A stretch of DNA of 64,000 bases, taken from positions 32,887 to 96,886 of the IMG/VR virus record IMGVR_UViG_3300001097_000002. The stretch is one strand, 5' to 3'. The notes under the pieces are model-generated. The model was not told the origin of the DNA and did not search any database. It worked only from the letters and a program-made list of their open reading frames with translations. This DNA is from a virus. Shown one piece after another: positions 33,567 to 42,065 of the stretch (its first letter is position 1; each line of letters starts with the position of its first letter). The position numbers and the translations under genes are program-made.

Positions 33567-33959
33567 ATGAGTTATTATACGTCAGGTGAAATAGTAAGAA
33601 TTCGCGGTGAGCAAGGTCTGTTTGAAATTGAAAGCATTGTAGGTTGGACTGGAAAGGTTAATGTTAAATGTATATATACAGGAAAAACACTTAATTATAT
33701 ATGCGAAGGTGTATTGGTCAAGGTAGCCATCCCAAACAACCGTAGTGAGCCGTCTGTTGGCAATGTTAATGTTAACGTTATTAAGACTGGTGATGTGGTA
33801 ACCGTGAAAGGATTCACTGTATGTTTTAACGTTATTGCCATATACGGTAATACTGTAGAATTATTACATATTCAATCAGACGAACGTGGTAAGTATTTAT
33901 CACATACTCGATTACCAGACATTGCGATTAATTCGATTAATTTAGCTAGTACAAAATAA
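33567..33959 (+). CDS. Hypothetical protein with two related modules, 130 residues
   Basis: ATG 33567 (MSYYTSGEIVRIRGEQGLFE) with GGGGA upstream. Two halves look alike: TSGEIVRIRGEQGLFEIESI and KTGDVVTVKGFTVCFNVIAI, each a short beta barrel (KOW/SH3-like appearance). A decayed third copy follows at 33972. Inserted between gp44 and gp62, which are adjacent in T4. Confidence 0.6.
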   Translation: MSYYTSGEIVRIRGEQGLFEIESIVGWTGKVNVKCIYTGKTLNYICEGVLVKVAIPNNRSEPSVGNVNVNVIKTGDVVTVKGFTVCFNVIAIYGNTVELLHIQSDERGKYLSHTRLPDIAINSINLASTK

Positions 33960-33971
33960 ATAAGGGATATT

Positions 33972-34175
33972 ATGAGTGATATAGTAAGAATTAAAGGTTT
34001 TAGTTTTAGTTTTACAGTGGTTGATGTGATTGGTCACCAACGCATATGTAATACGTCTGTGAAAGTATGCATGTAGAAAGTATTAACGTTATTACATGTA
34101 TATGAGAATAATAACGCTGAAGTTAAGGACCTAATCATCAATGGCGTTGGTGCTGACGCTTGTATTTTTACCTAA
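33972..34175 (+). pseudogene. Decayed copy of the module in the previous gene
   Basis: MSDIVRIKGFSFSFTVVDVI resembles the second half of the 33567 protein, but a stop follows after 34 codons. A different frame then reads HVYENNNAEVKDLIINGV up to 34175. It looks like a tandem duplicate broken by a frameshift. Confidence 0.5.
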
Positions 34176-34190
34176 AAGGTTGTACACTAT

Positions 34191-34616
34191 ATGACAGACA
34201 TTCTTAATCCGTTTGATGTAGCGAAAAATATTAACTCGAAAACTGGCAACATATCGTTTGGCGATAAAGCTAAAAAGGTTCCAATGTTCGTGGTTAATAA
34301 AACGTTTAGTAATACAATCGACAGTTTGATGTATGCAAACGAAGTAAATAAGTTTAGTATTGACGACAATCAAATGTCCTATGATTTTTATTATTATGCG
34401 CTACCCAAGAAAAAACGGTTTGGTAAATACAATAAGAAGCCAAAAGCAGATGAAGTATATGATTCAGAGTTCGTTGATGCTATAATGGAAGTGTATAAAT
34501 ACTCGACAGAAAAGGCATTACAGTGTACTGATATTTTGAGTGACCATAGAGACGATATTATTAAGTTAGTTTTTAAAGGCGGAATGGAGAACAAAAATGG
34601 CGTTAAACGTAGATGA
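34191..34616 (+). CDS. 62: Clamp loader small subunit gp62
   Basis: 141 residues (T4: 187). The pattern LNPFDVAKNINSKTG, FVVNKTFSNTIDSLMYANE and YYALPKKKRFGKYNKK matches gp62-type proteins. Partner of gp44. Its end overlaps the RegA start by 20 nt. Shorter than T4 at the C-terminus. Confidence 0.85.
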   Translation: MTDILNPFDVAKNINSKTGNISFGDKAKKVPMFVVNKTFSNTIDSLMYANEVNKFSIDDNQMSYDFYYYALPKKKRFGKYNKKPKADEVYDSEFVDAIMEVYKYSTEKALQCTDILSDHRDDIIKLVFKGGMENKNGVKRR

Positions 34617-35046
34617 TTTAGTAAACATTATCGGTGAATCAATGTTACCGATTGAAATTGAACCGTTGGCAGACGATGATTTTTTAGTTGTTAAAGAAAC
34701 ATTAACCCGTATAGGTTTTACACAAGTAACAGATGATAGCAAAAAGCTATTTCAAACCTGCCATATATTACATAAGAAAGGTCGTTATTTTTTAACACAC
34801 TTCAAACATATGTATTTGTTCGATGGTAAAATCCAACACACCAACATTTTAGACATTGATATCAATCGTCTTAAATACGTTGCGAAGCTATTAAATGATT
34901 GGAACTTAATTGTACCATTAGACACTAATACACTAAAAGGTGATACTGCTGAAGTTAGGGTCTTAAAACATAGTGATGCTCGCGGTTGGCAATTAAAACC
35001 AAAGTATTTTAATTCTTTTAACACAGAAACAATGGGAAATAAATAA
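34597..35046 (+). CDS. regA: RegA translational repressor
   Basis: 149 residues. FLVVKETLTRIGF, FQTCHILHKKGRYFLTHFKH, LLNDWNLI and the C-terminal WQLKPKYFN match T4 RegA, which binds ribosome sites of early mRNAs and shuts off their translation. Follows gp62 as in T4. Slightly longer than T4 RegA at both ends. Confidence 0.9.
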   Translation: MALNVDDLVNIIGESMLPIEIEPLADDDFLVVKETLTRIGFTQVTDDSKKLFQTCHILHKKGRYFLTHFKHMYLFDGKIQHTNILDIDINRLKYVAKLLNDWNLIVPLDTNTLKGDTAEVRVLKHSDARGWQLKPKYFNSFNTETMGNK

Positions 35047-35047
35047 T

Positions 35048-35674
35048 ATGAAACTTGAAGTATATAAAATTGAGCAATCAGCAATTACACCAACACGTGC
35101 TACAGAACAGTCTAGTTGCTTCGATGTGTATGCATGCTTACATGATGATATTAGTGTTTATTACAAAGGAGGTAAAGGTGTTAAGTCAATTCAAACAAAC
35201 GACGGACGAGGGAAAAGCATCGTAGTTCGTCCACGTGAGCGTATTGCTGTACCTACCGGTATCATTTTAAATATCCCTGAAGGTCATGATGTTAAATTAT
35301 ATGCACGTAGTGGATTGAGCTTAAAGAATGGTATTGGTTTATCTAATAGTGTTGGTGTTATTGATAATGATTATAAGGACGAGCTATTTGTAACTGTTAT
35401 CAACAATTCTGATGACGTATTTATTCTTAGCGACGGTATGAGCATTGCTCAATTTGAACTTGCAGGAAAATTACAGTATAAGCTCGAAGAAACTACTGAC
35501 AAACCACAAACAACTACTGACCGCAAAGGCGGACTAGGCAGCACTGGAACTGACGCTAAGAAAGAAGAGTCACCACAGCCAGCACCTGAAGTAGAAGACA
35601 AGCCTGTACAAGCCGATAAGCGCAAAACAAAAATGACTGACACACAAACCGAAACCAAAACAAACAAGGTATAA
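35048..35674 (+). CDS. dut: dUTPase with a long charged C-terminal tail
   Basis: 208 residues. All five trimeric dUTPase motifs are seen: QSSCFDVYA, ARSGLSLKNG, GVIDNDYKDE, GMSIAQFEL and GGLGSTGTD. It hydrolyses dUTP to dUMP, keeping uracil out of phage DNA and feeding dTMP synthesis. About 40 residues of Lys/Glu/Thr/Pro-rich tail follow motif V, and about 20 residues are inserted between motifs I and II. Both are unusual and probably disordered. Confidence 0.92.
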   Translation: MKLEVYKIEQSAITPTRATEQSSCFDVYACLHDDISVYYKGGKGVKSIQTNDGRGKSIVVRPRERIAVPTGIILNIPEGHDVKLYARSGLSLKNGIGLSNSVGVIDNDYKDELFVTVINNSDDVFILSDGMSIAQFELAGKLQYKLEETTDKPQTTTDRKGGLGSTGTDAKKEESPQPAPEVEDKPVQADKRKTKMTDTQTETKTNKV

Positions 35675-35677
35675 TTT

Positions 35678-35974
35678 ATGATTGGCATGTTATATTGCAA
35701 AGACTTAGGCGAGATTGTTGGTGATATTGAGAAAAACATCGACAATCGTACGTATACAATTAAGCACCCGCACCGCATACAAATGACAGAACGTGGACCA
35801 GTCATTATTGGTTTGCTTAGTATGACTACAGCTGATACTATTGAACTTGGTGCTGATGCATTGATTTTTAATAAGATTTTTGAACTTGACCCGCAACTAG
35901 AAAAAGAAGTTAAATCAACAATCACACCAGAAAGTGGGCTTGTTCTACCTGAAACTAAACTACACTTGCAATAG
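35678..35974 (+). CDS. Conserved T4-like hypothetical protein, 98 residues
   Basis: Beta-rich (MIGMLYCKDLGEIVGDIEKN, YTIKHPHRIQMTERGPVIIG, TADTIELGADALIF). Layout similar to 23686-24039. Small proteins like this accompany replication genes in T4-like phages; function unknown. Confidence 0.6.
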   Translation: MIGMLYCKDLGEIVGDIEKNIDNRTYTIKHPHRIQMTERGPVIIGLLSMTTADTIELGADALIFNKIFELDPQLEKEVKSTITPESGLVLPETKLHLQ

Positions 35975-35983
35975 GATAAAATT

Positions 35984-36370
35984 ATGACAACGTTTTCAGA
36001 CTACCTTAATGCTGAAAAAAACGTAGACGATGTCCCTCCAGCTGACCTAACAGAGGCATCGATAAGTAAAGTTTTTAAAGTCACACACGATTGGAACCCT
36101 GGTTCCAAAAAAACAATCGAAGCGTTCTATGCAAAATATGGTGATGTTAAAAACGTGTTACTTGAATTTCATGACCACGTACCAAGCACTTACACTGTTA
36201 TGATGTATGATGACATTAAAAATGCACAAAAAGCAAGCAAAGCGTTTGTAAAAGAGGCGCGTTCTGAGGGCGTTGATGTTGATGTTAAGGTTGATAAAAG
36301 CACGTTGCACACTAAAGAGAGTGATATTTTACGTGGCGGTGTGGTTGACATTGTGCACACTATCAAATAG
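35984..36370 (+). CDS. Putative internal head protein, 128 residues
   Basis: MTTFSDYLNAEKNVDDVPPA then DLTE-A: F-x-x-Y-L signal and a gp21-type site after Glu24. The body (KVFKVTHDWNPGSKKTIEAF, LEFHDHVPSTYTVMMYDD) is a small alpha/beta domain whose K-x-T-x-x-WN-x-x-x-x-KTI start resembles that of 37163-37597. Function unknown. Confidence 0.7.
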   Translation: MTTFSDYLNAEKNVDDVPPADLTEASISKVFKVTHDWNPGSKKTIEAFYAKYGDVKNVLLEFHDHVPSTYTVMMYDDIKNAQKASKAFVKEARSEGVDVDVKVDKSTLHTKESDILRGGVVDIVHTIK

Positions 36371-36400
36371 TTAACTACTTTTATTTTACGGGATACATTT

Positions 36401-37084
36401 ATGATTGATAAAGCTAAAACTAATGCCAAATTAGGTGTAGATGTTGCTGAACTGATGCGTGAGAAGGGTATCGAAACACCAATGGTTGATGGTGTTGTTC
36501 CAAGTATTGATGAACTAGAAGTGTTATACACCAAAGTCCATCAATCACTTGGAATTGATTTAGAAGACGATTCTATACAAGATACACCTAGGCGTATCGC
36601 TAAGTTACAAGTAAACGAAAGTATGAAAGGGTTGGACTATAAAAACTTTCCTAAAATGACTACCGTTGAGAACAAATTTTATGATGGTATGGTTAGCGTG
36701 AACGATATGCTAATTATGAGCATGTGTGAGCATCACTGGGAGCGTATTGTTATGCGTGTCAGTATTGCATATGTACCACGTAAAGGCGGTAAGGTTGTCG
36801 GGTTAAGTAAATTTAGTCGTTTGGCTGATTTCTTTGGTAGTCGTCCCATCGTACAAGAACGTTATACACAACAATTATTTGAAGCCTTAAAGTATATTAT
36901 GGACACAGATGATGTGGCTGTACACGTGCGCGGTATCCATTTATGCATGTTTGCACGTGGAGTAAAAGAACCATGTAGTAGCACCACAACAACATGCTTG
37001 GGTGGTGATTTTAATGTTGATATGGCAACCCGTAAAGAGTTTATGGATGGTATCAATATCGCACTGCCTATTTTACCACAGTAG
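36401..37084 (+). CDS. folE: GTP cyclohydrolase I
   Basis: 227 residues. DTPRRIAKL, the zinc and catalytic block CEHHW (Cys109, His111, His112), VGLSKFSRL and a second zinc cysteine in IHLCMFARG are all present. FolE opens GTP to dihydroneopterin triphosphate. With QueD (17862-18362) it forms the first two steps toward 7-deazaguanine (preQ0) for tRNA queuosine or DNA modification. The later genes queE/queC are not in the window. Confidence 0.95.
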   Translation: MIDKAKTNAKLGVDVAELMREKGIETPMVDGVVPSIDELEVLYTKVHQSLGIDLEDDSIQDTPRRIAKLQVNESMKGLDYKNFPKMTTVENKFYDGMVSVNDMLIMSMCEHHWERIVMRVSIAYVPRKGGKVVGLSKFSRLADFFGSRPIVQERYTQQLFEALKYIMDTDDVAVHVRGIHLCMFARGVKEPCSSTTTTCLGGDFNVDMATRKEFMDGINIALPILPQ

Positions 37085-37105
37085 TAAATACGCGGTATAA
37101 ACAAT

Positions 37106-37134
37106 AAAGCACATTAATTTTAGTGTGCTTTTTT
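37106..37134 (+). terminator. Rho-independent terminator
   Basis: Stem AAAGCACA/TGTGCTTT with extra T, after folE. Confidence 0.8.
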
Positions 37135-37162
37135 AATATAAACTACAACGGAATGACAAACT

Positions 37163-37597
37163 ATGAATTTTAAAGATTATATAAGTTCAAGCAAAACAAC
37201 ACATGAAAATGAAGATGTTAATGAACAAGTAAACGATAATAATATCAATGAAAGTAAATTTGCTAACATTTTAGTTAAAGATATGGTAATTTCTACATAT
37301 AATTGGAATATTGATTACCTGAAAACTATTAGGCAAATCAAACTGTATTTTAATAATATGTCAGAAGGTGAACTTACAGCGAGCAAGATTTCTACTGCTA
37401 GAGGCGACACAGAGTTAAAAATTACATTGCTGTTTGTAACTGATAAACTTGATGATGAAGACTACTTAGATATGGTGGGCTCATTTGGTGAAGATTGTAA
37501 AAAACTTTTTGGTAGTAAAGTAAGCGCATTGAGTTCAGGTAAAAAGATTGTAGATGATACGTGGTCTCAACGTGTAATTACATGTACATTTGTATGA
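37163..37597 (+). CDS. Putative internal head protein, 144 residues
   Basis: MNFKDYISSSKTTHENEDVN.. with INE-S at Glu30: F-x-x-Y-I signal, Asn/Glu-rich linker and gp21-type site. The body starts KFANILVKDMVISTYNWNID, resembling the early part of 35984-36370 and suggesting distant relation. A single-gene unit after a terminator. Confidence 0.7.
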   Translation: MNFKDYISSSKTTHENEDVNEQVNDNNINESKFANILVKDMVISTYNWNIDYLKTIRQIKLYFNNMSEGELTASKISTARGDTELKITLLFVTDKLDDEDYLDMVGSFGEDCKKLFGSKVSALSSGKKIVDDTWSQRVITCTFV

Positions 37598-37674
37598 ATA
37601 CATTTGCATACACTATATAGTTTTGCTATAATTACTATATCAAATACACACTAACACAAATAAGGAATATTAAT

Positions 37675-38520
37675 ATGAGCTTTGAAGAATACCTTAGCGG
37701 TAACTCAAATAACTCAAATAATTTAAATGAGTCAACAAAAGCGTTCACTGCTAAAGGTTTCACTATACGTGTAACAACAGAAAACTACAAGAACGAGAAG
37801 ATGGCTAAGATATCAACTAGTGAAAACGGGAATTTTTCGAGTAAGAGAACTTACCTTGATTTAAATTACGTTTTTCATCTTGAAATACTAGAAAATAGAA
37901 AAGTAGTTTATAGTGATGAAATAAATATTGACCCACGTGATTTAGAATTTAAAAATCGAGGTGGTTATTGGCAAGTAGAAGCTGGATATGTGGACCAACT
38001 CAATGTTAGTAACTTTAATAAAAACCTTGATAAATTGTATGACAATGACGAGTATCCATTTTCAGAGTTTGAGAATCACTCGTCTAAAACAGTAAATATA
38101 AGCGCAGGATTAAAAAATATAGACTTTACAGTAGTTGAAACTGATAAAGGTCTCATTACACAGGTGCTTGATAACGGTGGCGGTAGCAGTGGTATTGAGG
38201 TTAAAGTAGATAGACAAAAAATTGGTGAATTGTTCTGTAACAATATAGCAAAAAGTATAGCTGATACTATTGAAGATTCGTACGTAGTCATTGAAGAATA
38301 TACAGGTGCGTTCTTTTATAATTTAGCGCATCAAAAAGCATCATTGCAGCGTAAACATTTAGCCGCAATTGAAGAAAATCTTGATACGTATATACTTTTG
38401 GAAGTTCCTTGTCTTATACACTTTGAATATTCAGGCGGCCCTGATGACGCTGAAGTTATTAGAAAAATGCAAAGCGCACTAAAAAACGACTCTTACTTTG
38501 TAAAACAAGATTCTTTATAG
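37675..38520 (+). CDS. Putative internal head protein, 281 residues
   Basis: MSFEEYLSGNSNNSNNLNE-S: signal, Asn/Ser linker and site after Glu19. The 262-residue body starts TKAFTAKGFTIRVTTENYKN and is acidic and mixed alpha/beta. No family recognised. Strong AAGGA ribosome site; terminator at 38543-38568. Confidence 0.7.
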   Translation: MSFEEYLSGNSNNSNNLNESTKAFTAKGFTIRVTTENYKNEKMAKISTSENGNFSSKRTYLDLNYVFHLEILENRKVVYSDEINIDPRDLEFKNRGGYWQVEAGYVDQLNVSNFNKNLDKLYDNDEYPFSEFENHSSKTVNISAGLKNIDFTVVETDKGLITQVLDNGGGSSGIEVKVDRQKIGELFCNNIAKSIADTIEDSYVVIEEYTGAFFYNLAHQKASLQRKHLAAIEENLDTYILLEVPCLIHFEYSGGPDDAEVIRKMQSALKNDSYFVKQDSL

Positions 38521-38542
38521 TTAAACTGTAAGTTGTAATAAG

Positions 38543-38568
38543 AACTCCACAAATACGTGGAGTTTTTT
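38543..38568 (+). terminator. Rho-independent terminator
   Basis: Perfect stem AACTCCAC/GTGGAGTT with six T. Confidence 0.85.
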
Positions 38569-38670
38569 ACGATTAAATTTGACAATCACCTGTAATTTTG
38601 TTATTGTAACAAGCGCAAGTTAATCAAACAACAGCTTTTATATATTGGGACATTTATTTTCAACTCTACT

Positions 38671-39267
38671 ATGCCTTATTCAAGTGATTACTTGACCGCG
38701 ACAGTAATTACACCAATTCTTAGAAACGAAGTAGCAAGTAAAATCCTTAAGAAATGCGCAAGTGATATGCAATTCACTAGAGCATCACGTTCGCCAGTTT
38801 CTATTACCTCAGCAGGAACACCAAACTATGATAATATTATTGACCACAGAGACGTAAAGTTAAACCAGTTGATTGATACAATAAAAACCAATGCGGGTTC
38901 GCATGTTGTTGTATATGCCAATAGTACAATTATCATGAAAGCTATTGCGCACAAAGACACTGCTGGTAAATATGCGTATAAAGTTACTGTTAACTATCAG
39001 GATGGACTTGACTTCTATGACATAGACACGTACTATATATCCTTGTTTGATATGGTTAACGCATTAGCAGAGTGTGTCGAGTATCGTAATAATAGCGATT
39101 TAATAGCAGAAGATGGACTTAATGTTATTATTGTTGAAACAGAGTATACTGGTTCTGATTACCCATTAGAAACATATGTAATTGAGCGTAACCCTACTCC
39201 TTATGTTGATAATGGACACTCACAATCATATGCTCCTAAACCTGGTAGTAATTGTAGAGGTGATTAA
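38671..39267 (+). CDS. Hypothetical protein, 198 residues
   Basis: MPYSSDYLTATVITPILRNE.., alpha/beta, Pro/Gly-rich C-terminus (YAPKPGSNCRGD). It lacks a clear ribosome site. The S-S-D-Y-L start faintly recalls the targeting signal, but there is no L-x-E site nearby. Ends adjacent to the nuclease gene. Confidence 0.55.
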   Translation: MPYSSDYLTATVITPILRNEVASKILKKCASDMQFTRASRSPVSITSAGTPNYDNIIDHRDVKLNQLIDTIKTNAGSHVVVYANSTIIMKAIAHKDTAGKYAYKVTVNYQDGLDFYDIDTYYISLFDMVNALAECVEYRNNSDLIAEDGLNVIIVETEYTGSDYPLETYVIERNPTPYVDNGHSQSYAPKPGSNCRGD

Positions 39268-39930
39268 TTGATAATTAGAAATAACAAATATAGCGAAGAA
39301 TTAATATTTGATGATAATGAAGTCGGTGTGTTAATAGCTAACACACCACAGTTACAGCCAGCGGAAAAATATCCAGGTGTTAGTAAAGTATTAAATGCAA
39401 CAAATGATATGTCCTTTTTAGCTAAGTGGAAAGCACGTGTAGGTGAAGAAGAAGCTGAACGTATCGTAACGGAAAGTATCACGATAGGTAAAAGTTTTGA
39501 TATGCTAATGTTCGAATACTTTAAAGGTGGTGATGTTGAGAATATGGTTGACGAAGTAGCGTTTAAACTATACACTCAAAGCATAAAACAGTTACGACAT
39601 ATACAGCCAATCGCGTTGCAACTAAAAGTTTTTAGTGATAAACTAAAAATGCAAGGTTACATTGATATGTTATGCTACTACAAAGGTGAGCTGACCTTAC
39701 TCGATTTTAAGAACAGCGCAAAATATAAGCATGATGACCATTTAGACAGTTATTACAAACAGTGTACATTCTACTGTATGATGTTGTATCATATGTATGG
39801 AATTGTCGTTAAACAAATTGTATTATTCATTGGTATGCGCCGACACATATATCCTGATATTAGGATATCAAAGGCTAAGTATTTTATCAAGGATTGTGTT
39901 ACTGCTAACAAAGCATACTATACAAAGTGA
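39268..39930 (+). CDS. PD-(D/E)XK exonuclease-like protein
   Basis: 220 residues from a TTG start that follows the upstream stop directly, with AGAGGTG before it. The pattern YPGVSKVLNAT..LAKWKARVGE, LKVFSDKLKMQGYIDML, LTLLDFKNS and YYKQCTFYCMML fits RecB/MGME1-type nucleases (catalytic D...D-x-K, then Q). Phage relatives act in recombination or DNA processing. Upstream of gp33-gp59-gp32. Confidence 0.75.
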   Translation: MIIRNNKYSEELIFDDNEVGVLIANTPQLQPAEKYPGVSKVLNATNDMSFLAKWKARVGEEEAERIVTESITIGKSFDMLMFEYFKGGDVENMVDEVAFKLYTQSIKQLRHIQPIALQLKVFSDKLKMQGYIDMLCYYKGELTLLDFKNSAKYKHDDHLDSYYKQCTFYCMMLYHMYGIVVKQIVLFIGMRRHIYPDIRISKAKYFIKDCVTANKAYYTK

Positions 39931-39969
39931 TAAAAGTGTGTTATACTGCTACTTAACTACACATTTATC

Positions 39970-40212
39970 ATGGGCGGTAATATGAAAGCAAACGAAAAAC
40001 TGATGACTGAGTTGATAGAAACGTCTAAGTATGAAGATATCCAACTATTTGAAGTTGTGGCAACGTATGCAAAAGAACACGATATTGACCCTGTTGAATT
40101 AGTTAAAATGTTCGATAAAGACTTCATTTATCAAATAAAAGCAAGTGCTACAATTAACAATCAACGTTTAAAAAACATTGAGCCAAAGTTAAGAAGACGT
40201 AGTTTAATTTAA
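39970..40212 (+). CDS. 33: Late transcription accessory protein, gp33-like
   Basis: About 76-80 residues (starts at 39970 or 39982). MKANEKLMTELIETSK..FEVVATYAKEHDIDPVELVKMF..KIKASATINN has the helical layout of gp33-type proteins, which bind RNA polymerase and the sliding clamp for late transcription. Position immediately before gp59 and gp32 is the T4 order and strengthens the call. Confidence 0.7.
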   Translation: MGGNMKANEKLMTELIETSKYEDIQLFEVVATYAKEHDIDPVELVKMFDKDFIYQIKASATINNQRLKNIEPKLRRRSLI

Positions 40213-40243
40213 ATTAATATGTTATACTATTGGAGATTATTAT

Positions 40244-40819
40244 ATGAAAGATAGAGATTACCTAAAAACGTATCGCATTTACGTTGGTTTAAAGCAACAT
40301 TTTAATCCTGAAAATGACTTTGTATATACTTCACCTGATGCATTATCGAAGTTGAGCATTGATAGTTTGCTAAAACGTAAGGATAGAAAGTTTTTTATCC
40401 GACTTACTCAAAAGCTTCACCCTGACCAATACGAATATATCCTTAGTATGTTTGTTAGAAATACTGATATGTGGGTTGGCGAGATGATGGAGTTAGTCAA
40501 TAAAGAATACCACAGCCAACGTATGGGTCGATTAGGACAGATTGATTATATTGTTACTAGTGAACTAGAAGAATTTATGCTACTAAATAGTGGTACATTA
40601 CGCGAAAGCTTAGACGCTAATGATAATATTCCACACATTGCAAAGAACAATAATGTATCAATGGAAACAAAATCCGTATTGAACAAAGTTGTAAATTTTA
40701 CTAATGAAGAAACAATGAACCCATTGTGGAATAAAATGAGATTTGATATTGACAACTATTCTAAATTGTTGTATATTAATCCCACTATAATCAGCAGGGT
40801 GGAGGAGCTATTGACCTAA
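40244..40819 (+). CDS. 59: Helicase loader gp59
   Basis: 191 residues. KTYRIYVGLKQHFNPENDFV, RKFFIRLTQKL and SMFVRNTDMWVGEM match T4 gp59, an all-helical protein that loads gp41 helicase at gp32-coated forks. Located between gp33 and gp32 as in T4. GGAG upstream of the ATG. Confidence 0.9.
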   Translation: MKDRDYLKTYRIYVGLKQHFNPENDFVYTSPDALSKLSIDSLLKRKDRKFFIRLTQKLHPDQYEYILSMFVRNTDMWVGEMMELVNKEYHSQRMGRLGQIDYIVTSELEEFMLLNSGTLRESLDANDNIPHIAKNNNVSMETKSVLNKVVNFTNEETMNPLWNKMRFDIDNYSKLLYINPTIISRVEELLT

Positions 40820-40886
40820 TACACTATATCAGTATGCACTAGCAGTAATATTTTATAAAATAAACGTTTAATAAAGGAAGTATACA

Positions 40887-41762
40887 ATGGGATTTAAAAA
40901 TCTAAAAGCTAAATTAAAAGACTCTACTAGCAGCCTTGATAAAATCAAAAGCCGTATTGAGAACGAAACCTCAACTACTGATTATAAAGATGAACGCTAT
41001 TGGAAATTCTCAGTTGATAGCTCTGGCAGCGGTATGGCTGTTATTCGCTTTATGCCAGAACCTGAAGGCGAAGACTATCCCTATGTAAGTTACTATCAAC
41101 ATTCTTTCCAAGGACCAACAGGTAAGTGGTATATTAACCGCAGCCGTACGTCACTCGGTAAAGGTGTACCTGACCCAGTATCTGAGGCCAACAGTGAGTT
41201 ATGGGAAACTGGATTAGACGAGAATAAAACAATCGCACGTAACCGCAAACGTAACTTGCGTTATGTAAGTAACATTTATGTCGTTAAGGATGGTAAGAAT
41301 CCTGAAAACGAAGGTAAAGTCATGTTGTGGGAATACGGCCCATCAATTTACAAAGTTATTGCTGATGTAATTGCTCCACCAGAAGAGTATGAAGAAGAAC
41401 CGCTAAACCCGTTTGATTTATGGAATGGTGCCGACTTTAAACTTAAAGCGTACCTGGATAGCAAAAGCGGATACCGCAGTTATGATAAATCTTCATTCAC
41501 TGATTCTTCTGCGTTACTTGATGGTGATGATGAAAAATTAGAAAAAATGTATGATAGCTTATATAGCCTATCGGAAGTAGTGGCTGACAGCAAATATAAA
41601 AGCTATGATGAACTTAAAACATGGTTTGATACTGTTACTGGTAAAACCAAAGCGGCAACTCCATATAACAATGATGCCGGCGAAGAAGCTGATACTACCA
41701 AAGAAAGCTCAACTGACGATGATGACGATGATGACGATTACTTGAACTTTTTAGAAGACTAG
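40887..41762 (+). CDS. 32: Single-stranded DNA-binding protein gp32 lacking the zinc cysteines
   Basis: 291 residues. N-terminal basic LAST-like region, core ERYWKFSVDSSGSGMAVIRF, YYQHSFQGPTGKWYINRS, NIYVVKDGKNPENEGKVMLW and an extremely acidic C-terminus (run of Asp). T4 gp32 binds zinc through one His and three Cys; here the His remains but RSRTSLGKGVPDPV replaces the cysteine region, so the zinc site appears lost. Confidence 0.95.
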   Translation: MGFKNLKAKLKDSTSSLDKIKSRIENETSTTDYKDERYWKFSVDSSGSGMAVIRFMPEPEGEDYPYVSYYQHSFQGPTGKWYINRSRTSLGKGVPDPVSEANSELWETGLDENKTIARNRKRNLRYVSNIYVVKDGKNPENEGKVMLWEYGPSIYKVIADVIAPPEEYEEEPLNPFDLWNGADFKLKAYLDSKSGYRSYDKSSFTDSSALLDGDDEKLEKMYDSLYSLSEVVADSKYKSYDELKTWFDTVTGKTKAATPYNNDAGEEADTTKESSTDDDDDDDDYLNFLED

Positions 41763-41784
41763 TAGTTACTGATTGTTAGTGTAT

Positions 41785-41815
41785 AAAAAGCGTAGATTAA
41801 TTTCTACGCTTTTTT
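41785..41815 (+). terminator. Rho-independent terminator
   Basis: 12-bp stem AAAAAGCGTAGA/TCTACGCTTTTT, after gp32. Confidence 0.85.
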
Positions 41816-41823
41816 ATTGTCTG

Positions 41824-41830
41824 TTAAATA
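41824..41830 (+). promoter_or_regulatory. Putative late promoter box
   Basis: TTAAATA, 9 nt after the terminator and about 35 nt before the ATG at 41864. Confidence 0.4.
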
Positions 41831-41863
41831 GTAATACATACTTTAATAAAAGGACACTCTCAC

Positions 41864-42061
41864 ATGGTTATGAAAGCACAATCGAAACCAGAACAATTAT
41901 CAAATACATTGCAACATAGTAGTGTTCAGAGTAGTAACACTAATGTATACCAGCCTGGTATTGCGCCTACAGTGGCGCGCAATATGATTTCACAGAAGTT
42001 TGATAAGCCAGTAAAAGCAATGAAAGTCAGTGAAGTATTCGATACATACTTTAAAGGATAA
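41864..42061 (+). CDS. Hypothetical late protein, 65 residues
   Basis: Ser/Asn/Gln-rich small protein (MVMKAQSKPEQLSNTLQHSS) with a helical end. AAAGGA upstream. It sits between a late-type promoter and the endolysin and ends 5 nt before it. Function unknown. Confidence 0.6.
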   Translation: MVMKAQSKPEQLSNTLQHSSVQSSNTNVYQPGIAPTVARNMISQKFDKPVKAMKVSEVFDTYFKG

Positions 42062-42065
42062 AAAT

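Noticed and set aside
38671-39267. Member of the capsid-targeting family (SSDYLTA start)
   Set aside because: No Phe at the expected place and no L/I-x-E cleavage site near the N-terminus.
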